DNA of 40,222 nt from the NCBI GenBank assembly GCA_016870245.1, contig VGCA01000006.1:1-40222 (forward strand). The letters are read 5' to 3'. Source of the stretch: Actinomycetota bacterium. GTDB taxonomy: Bacteria; Actinomycetota; Acidimicrobiia; IMCC26256; PALSA-555. The position numbers and the translations under genes are program-made. Below, piece by piece: positions 37,235 through 40,222 of this stretch. The notes under the pieces are model-generated. The model did no database searches, had not been told where the DNA came from, and worked only from the letters and a program-made list of their open reading frames with translations. Positions within the stretch are counted from its first letter, which is position 1; each line of letters begins with the position of its first letter.

Positions 37235-38482
37235 ATGAGCGAGCGCGACTTCATCGTCTCGGCCGACGGGCACATCCTCGAGCCCACCGACCTCTTCCTC
37301 ACCCGCCTCCCCAAGCACCTGCGCGACCGTGCGGTGTGGGAGGAGGACTTCGAGATCGAGCCCGTGTACGAGGGCGCGGCCACCGTCTTCCGGATGCTCC
37401 ACACCCCCGGCTACGACGGCTGGACGGTGTCGCGCTACCGCCAGACGAGCGGGCGCACCCCCGAGGGCGACCCCGAGATGATCCTCGAGGACCTCGACAG
37501 CGACGGCATCGACGCGCAGGTGATGTACCCGAACCTCAGCCTGTTCGGGCTCTACTCCGACAACCACGAGCTGTCGATCGCGCACGCGCGGGTCTACAAC
37601 GACTACGTCGTCGAGCGGTTCTCCCCCTACTTCCACCGCCTCGCGCCCGCGGCGCCCATCCCCCTCACCGACGTCGCCGACGCGGTGGAGGAGATCGAGC
37701 GCGTCGCCGAGGCCGGCTTCCGCGGCATCCTCCTGCCGGCCACCGCGCCGAGGCGGTACCACACCGCCGAGTTCGACCCCGTCTGGGCCGCCGCGTCGGC
37801 CGCCGGGCTGCGCGTGTTCATCCACACCGCCACCGGTGGCGTGAAGGTCGACGAGCCCGAGGCCACCACGCTGAAGACGGTGCTGGGCGTGGTCGACGAG
37901 GTCAACACGCCGATGACGCCCAAGCTCGCGTCGCGCCGGATGACCACCCAGTGCATCTACGGCGCGTTCGAGCCGCAGCAGATCATCATCGACCTGATCG
38001 CGGGCGGTATCCCCGAGCGCTTCCCCGACCTCCACTTCCTGCTCATCGAGTTCAACGCGATGTGGCTGCCCGCCCTCATGGGCGCGATGGACAAGGCGTG
38101 GAGCACGGGCATCGGTCAGGACCGCGACTGGTGGCTCGGCATGTACGACCGCTCGCTGCCGCCCGACCAGCAGAAGACGATGGCCCGCCTGTTCACCATC
38201 AACGAGAACTGGCCCTACCCGCTGCTGCCGAGCGAGTACGTGAAGCGCCAGTTCCACGTGTCGTTCCAGGACGACCCCGTCGCGGTGGCGTCGCGCCACA
38301 TCACCGGCGTCCCCACGCTCGTCTGGGGCTCCGACTACCCCCACGCCGAGGGCACGTTCCGCGGCACGCAGGCCCTCATCGCCCAGCAGTTCGAGGGCGT
38401 GCCGGCCGACGAGCGCGCCGCGATGCTCGGCGGCACCCTCGGCGGCCTCCTCGGCATGACACGCGAGACCGTCCGCTCCTGA
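37235..38482 (+). CDS. Amidohydrolase-2 family metal-dependent hydrolase/decarboxylase
   Basis: 415 residues. Metal-binding start SADGHILEPTD (Asp11-x-His13), FIHTATGG in the middle, VWGSDYPHAEGT near the end (Asp367) and the pattern of an eight-fold barrel are typical of the amidohydrolase-2 (ACMSD-like) group. Known members decarboxylate or hydrolyse with a zinc or similar ion. In actinobacterial catabolic gene sets such genes often accompany Baeyer-Villiger or Rieske genes, and the shared operator supports a pathway role here. Its exact reaction (lactone opening, C-C hydrolysis or decarboxylation) cannot be settled from the sequence. 94 bases separate it from the convergent regulator gene; they hold a GTCCCC/GGGGAC pair and GC-rich ctcg repeats but no gene. 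Confidence 0.9.
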   Translation: MSERDFIVSADGHILEPTDLFLTRLPKHLRDRAVWEEDFEIEPVYEGAATVFRMLHTPGYDGWTVSRYRQTSGRTPEGDPEMILEDLDSDGIDAQVMYPNLSLFGLYSDNHELSIAHARVYNDYVVERFSPYFHRLAPAAPIPLTDVADAVEEIERVAEAGFRGILLPATAPRRYHTAEFDPVWAAASAAGLRVFIHTATGGVKVDEPEATTLKTVLGVVDEVNTPMTPKLASRRMTTQCIYGAFEPQQIIIDLIAGGIPERFPDLHFLLIEFNAMWLPALMGAMDKAWSTGIGQDRDWWLGMYDRSLPPDQQKTMARLFTINENWPYPLLPSEYVKRQFHVSFQDDPVAVASRHITGVPTLVWGSDYPHAEGTFRGTQALIAQQFEGVPADERAAMLGGTLGGLLGMTRETVRS

Positions 38483-38576
38483 ACTCCGGGTCCCCATCCC
38501 TGGGTCGCTCCGCTCGCTCGCTCGATGGTCGCGGGCGGGCAGCTCGCCGGACCGACGGGGACGCTCGCTTCGCTCC

Positions 38577-39176
38577 CTACGCGCGGGCGATGCCGTGCAG
38601 GAAGATGTCGGCGAACGGGGCGGCCGCGTCGCGTGCCGACATGCGGCCACCGGCGCGCAGCCACAGATACGTGTAGTTGTGCATCCCGAGCCACGCCCGG
38701 GCGGTCAGCCACACGTCGACGTCACGGAAGTCGCCGCCCGCCACGCCGGCCCGCAGCACCTCCTCGATGCGCGCCTCGTAGGCACGGCGCCGGGTGCGGA
38801 ACTGGTCGGCCCGCTCCCCCGTGAGCGCGGGGAATTCGTGGAGGAACACCCAGACATGGTCGGGGTAGCGGCTGATCACGTCGAGCAGCTCCTCGCCGTG
38901 CATCGCGAGCTGCTCCGGCGGCGTGCCGCCCGACGCGAGGACCCGGTCGGCTCCGGCGATCACCTCGTCCATCACGCGGTCGTGGATCGCGGCGAGGAGC
39001 TCCTCCTTCGAGCCGATGTAGTAGTAGAACGCGCCCTTCCCGAAGCCGTTGACCTCGCACAGCTCCGCGATGCCGGTCGCGTGGTACCCCTGGCGCGCGA
39101 AGACCGTCGCCGACGTGTCGACGATCTCGTCGCGCCGCGCCTTCCACTTCGCACTGCGCTTCTCTGCGGCGGTCAT
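38577..39176 (-). CDS. TetR-family transcriptional regulator
   Basis: 199 residues from ATG 39176; GGAAGGG six bases upstream. The stop of the enoyl-CoA hydratase gene overlaps the start (TGATG), so the two are translated together. N-terminal helix-turn-helix: VFARQGYHATGIAELCEVNGFGKGAFYYYIGSKEELL (about 25-61), the classic TetR DNA-binding segment; the rest is a variable helical ligand domain with Trp/Tyr/His-rich helices (HVWVFLHEF, WLTARAWLGMHNYTYLWL) that could make an aromatic or lipophilic pocket. It is the obvious candidate to bind the TGTACCG operators at 34331, 37196 and 40018, one of which controls its own operon (autoregulation, inference). Inducer unknown, possibly a CoA ester or a cyclic ketone. 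Confidence 0.93.
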   Translation of the reverse strand: MTAAEKRSAKWKARRDEIVDTSATVFARQGYHATGIAELCEVNGFGKGAFYYYIGSKEELLAAIHDRVMDEVIAGADRVLASGGTPPEQLAMHGEELLDVISRYPDHVWVFLHEFPALTGERADQFRTRRRAYEARIEEVLRAGVAGGDFRDVDVWLTARAWLGMHNYTYLWLRAGGRMSARDAAAPFADIFLHGIARA

Positions 39177-39961
39177 CAACGGCCCTTCCACTCCGGTGGA
39201 CGCTTCTCGGCGAAGGCGCGCAGACCCTCGGCCGTGTCTTCCGACTCGAGCAGCGCGTCGAGCATCGCACGCGTCGCCACGCGCATCGCGTCATCCGGCT
39301 CCGACGCCGCGAGGTTGACCGCCCGACGGCTCTCCTGCACGGCGACGGGCGCCGCGGCGACGATGGCCTCGGCGACCCGCATCGCCTCGGCATCGACATC
39401 CGCGGGATCGACGAGACGGCTCACGAGCCCGAGGGCGTGGGCCCGACCGGCGTCGATCGGCTCGCCGGTGAGGATCATGTCCATCGCGGTGGCGCGCCCC
39501 ACCGCGCGCGGCAGCCGGTAGAGGCCACCGGCGGCCGCGACGAGGTTGCGGCGCACCTCGGCGAGGCCGAACGACGCCCGGGTGCTCGCCACAACGATGT
39601 CGCAGGCGAGGACGAGCTCCAGTCCACCGGCCGTCGCCAGCCCGTCGACCGCGGCGACGATCGGCTTGCTCCGCTCGCGGAACGCGAGCCCGCCGAACCC
39701 GCCGCGCGCGGTGTCGAGGCTGGTTGCGCTCCCCGTCTGCTCGACGACCTTGAGGTCGGCGCCCGCGCAGAACACCGGACGGGACTGGCCCTCGGTGTCG
39801 GCCCGCAGGATGCCGACCCGCAGCGCGGCGTCGGCCTCCAAGGCGTCGATCGCGGCCTCGAGGCCGGCCGCGAGCGCGGGGTTGACCGCGTTGCGGGCCT
39901 CGGGGCGGCGCAGGGTGATGACGGCCACGGCGCCCGTCGCGACGTACTCGACCTCCGACAC
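39176..39961 (-). CDS. Enoyl-CoA hydratase/isomerase family protein
   Basis: 261 residues, GTG 39961. FCAGADL (64-70) and [23 protein letters not shown] (104-126) are the crotonase oxyanion-hole elements; Glu135 is at the place of the first catalytic Glu (GLAEVRRNL), while the second acidic position is Asp161 ([11 protein letters not shown]). It may be a hydratase or an isomerase, and motif reading cannot decide which. Its role would be in beta-oxidation of the acyl-CoA. It is the first gene of an operon with the TetR gene and is divergent from the SDR at 40054, sharing the operator 40018-40033. Confidence 0.9.
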   Translation of the reverse strand: MSEVEYVATGAVAVITLRRPEARNAVNPALAAGLEAAIDALEADAALRVGILRADTEGQSRPVFCAGADLKVVEQTGSATSLDTARGGFGGLAFRERSKPIVAAVDGLATAGGLELVLACDIVVASTRASFGLAEVRRNLVAAAGGLYRLPRAVGRATAMDMILTGEPIDAGRAHALGLVSRLVDPADVDAEAMRVAEAIVAAAPVAVQESRRAVNLAASEPDDAMRVATRAMLDALLESEDTAEGLRAFAEKRPPEWKGR

Positions 39962-40017
39962 GCGGGCTCCCCGATCCGGCTCCGGGCCCGGTCTCCCGGG
40001 CGCACCCCGAGTGTAGG

Positions 40018-40033
40018 GTGACTGGTCGGTACA
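40018..40033. promoter_or_regulatory. TetR-type operator GTGACTGGTCGGTACA with divergent -10 hexamers
   Basis: The right half-site CGGTACA is exact and 12 of 16 positions match the 34331 site. Plus-strand -10 TAGGGT (40014-40019) and minus-strand -10 TACACT (40015-40010) overlap it, the same layout as at 34331. Controls the hydratase-TetR operon and the SDR. Confidence 0.65.
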
Positions 40034-40053
40034 CGAACGCGGACGGTGACCCG

Positions 40054-40222
40054 GTGGCAGCGCAGGAGTTCGGGTTCGACGGGCGGGTCGCGGTGGTCAC
40101 GGGCGCCGGTCGCGGCATCGGCCGGGCCTACGCCCGCCTGCTCGCCGAGCTCGGCGCCGCGGTCGTCGTCAACGACCTCGGCGCCTCGATGGCCGGCGCC
40201 GGCGCCGATGCCGGACCGGCCG
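40054..40222 (+). CDS. SDR oxidoreductase, HSD17B4/MFE-2-like (3' partial)
   Basis: GTG 40054 opens a frame that runs off the right edge after 56 codons. The visible part is [19 protein letters not shown], then the cofactor loop TGAGRGIG (about 16-23) and VVVNDLGAS (about 39-47). Asp after the second strand and the NDLG signature are those of the multifunctional enzyme type-2 (17-beta-HSD4) SDRs, which oxidise 3-hydroxyacyl-CoA. This fits the neighbouring hydratase. The catalytic Tyr and Lys lie outside the window. The leader is about 28 bases from the predicted start of transcription and has no obvious Shine-Dalgarno. Confidence 0.8.
   Translation, partial: MAAQEFGFDGRVAVVTGAGRGIGRAYARLLAELGAAVVVNDLGASMAGAGADAGPA

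Noticed and set aside
38483-38576. Repeated ctcg-rich sequence between amidohydrolase and TetR genes, considered as an attachment site or small RNA
   Set aside because: Only short GC-rich repeats and a 6-bp pair (GTCCCC/GGGGAC) are seen; no tRNA-like or integrase context.
1-40222. Search for rRNA, tRNA, CRISPR, transposase, integrase or phage genes
   Set aside because: No cloverleaf, spacer-repeat array or mobile-element protein motif was recognised on either strand.

Overview
The window is a gene-dense, very GC-rich stretch (third codon positions almost all G or C) from a bacterium that is most likely an actinomycetote. Evidence for this is the frequent GTG starts, 4-base stop/start overlaps, many luciferase-like (LLM) flavin enzymes, short-chain dehydrogenases (SDRs), acyl-CoA dehydrogenases and Rieske oxygenases, an efflux adaptor of the peptidoglycan-binding actinobacterial type, and many genes whose start codon lies 6 to 8 bases after a -10-like hexamer (leaderless). 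A free-living oligotroph of the Acidimicrobiia or a mycobacteria-like lineage would fit, but the sequence alone does not settle this. No rRNA, tRNA, CRISPR array, transposase or phage gene was seen.

Layout. (1) 2-4448, plus: FAD-dependent KstD-like oxidoreductase (5' end missing), Rieske oxygenase and acyl-CoA synthetase, tightly coupled. (2) 4360-16946: a mosaic of short units, namely an MpaB-type oxygenase (minus), a thiolase-like protein, SDRs, an LLM oxidoreductase, an acetoacetate-decarboxylase-like protein, two related small proteins, a beta-propeller-like protein preceded by a repeat-built mini-ORF, an alpha/beta hydrolase and an uncharacterised 368-residue protein. Several genes have leaderless promoters and several convergent junctions carry hairpins. 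(3) 17053-22214, minus: a four-gene export operon (cysteine-containing lipoprotein, giant adaptor, ABC ATPase, MacB-like permease). The adaptor carries a peptidoglycan-binding domain and four Calx-beta-like repeats inserted into the usual fold. (4) 22243-25392: two coupled LLM oxidoreductases, a small membrane protein and a NIPSNAP-like protein. (5) 25479-31773: Baeyer-Villiger monooxygenase plus SDR, divergent from a phytanoyl-CoA-dioxygenase-like gene with a palindromic operator between them, then a pair of acyl-CoA dehydrogenases and a DUF1059-like miniprotein. (6) 31867-32907: a TerB/Coq4-like protein whose C-terminus is written by a repeat and one arm of a perfect 27-bp hairpin. (7) 32926-40222: a catabolic island (Rieske oxygenase, second Baeyer-Villiger monooxygenase, cyclase-family hydrolase, amidohydrolase, TetR regulator, enoyl-CoA hydratase, SDR).

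How it may work together. Regions 1, 5 and 7 contain the chemistry expected for breaking down hydrophobic ketones, terpenoids or steroid-like rings: alcohol to ketone (SDR), ketone to ester or lactone (Baeyer-Villiger), ring hydroxylation (Rieske), hydrolysis (cyclase, amidohydrolase), CoA activation (AMP ligase) and beta-oxidation (acyl-CoA dehydrogenases, enoyl-CoA hydratase, SDR, thiolase-like). The actual substrate cannot be read from the sequence. In region 7 all three divergent promoter gaps contain the same 16-base motif built from TGTACCG and CGGTACA half-sites, which suggests one TetR regulon, probably run by the TetR encoded inside the island.
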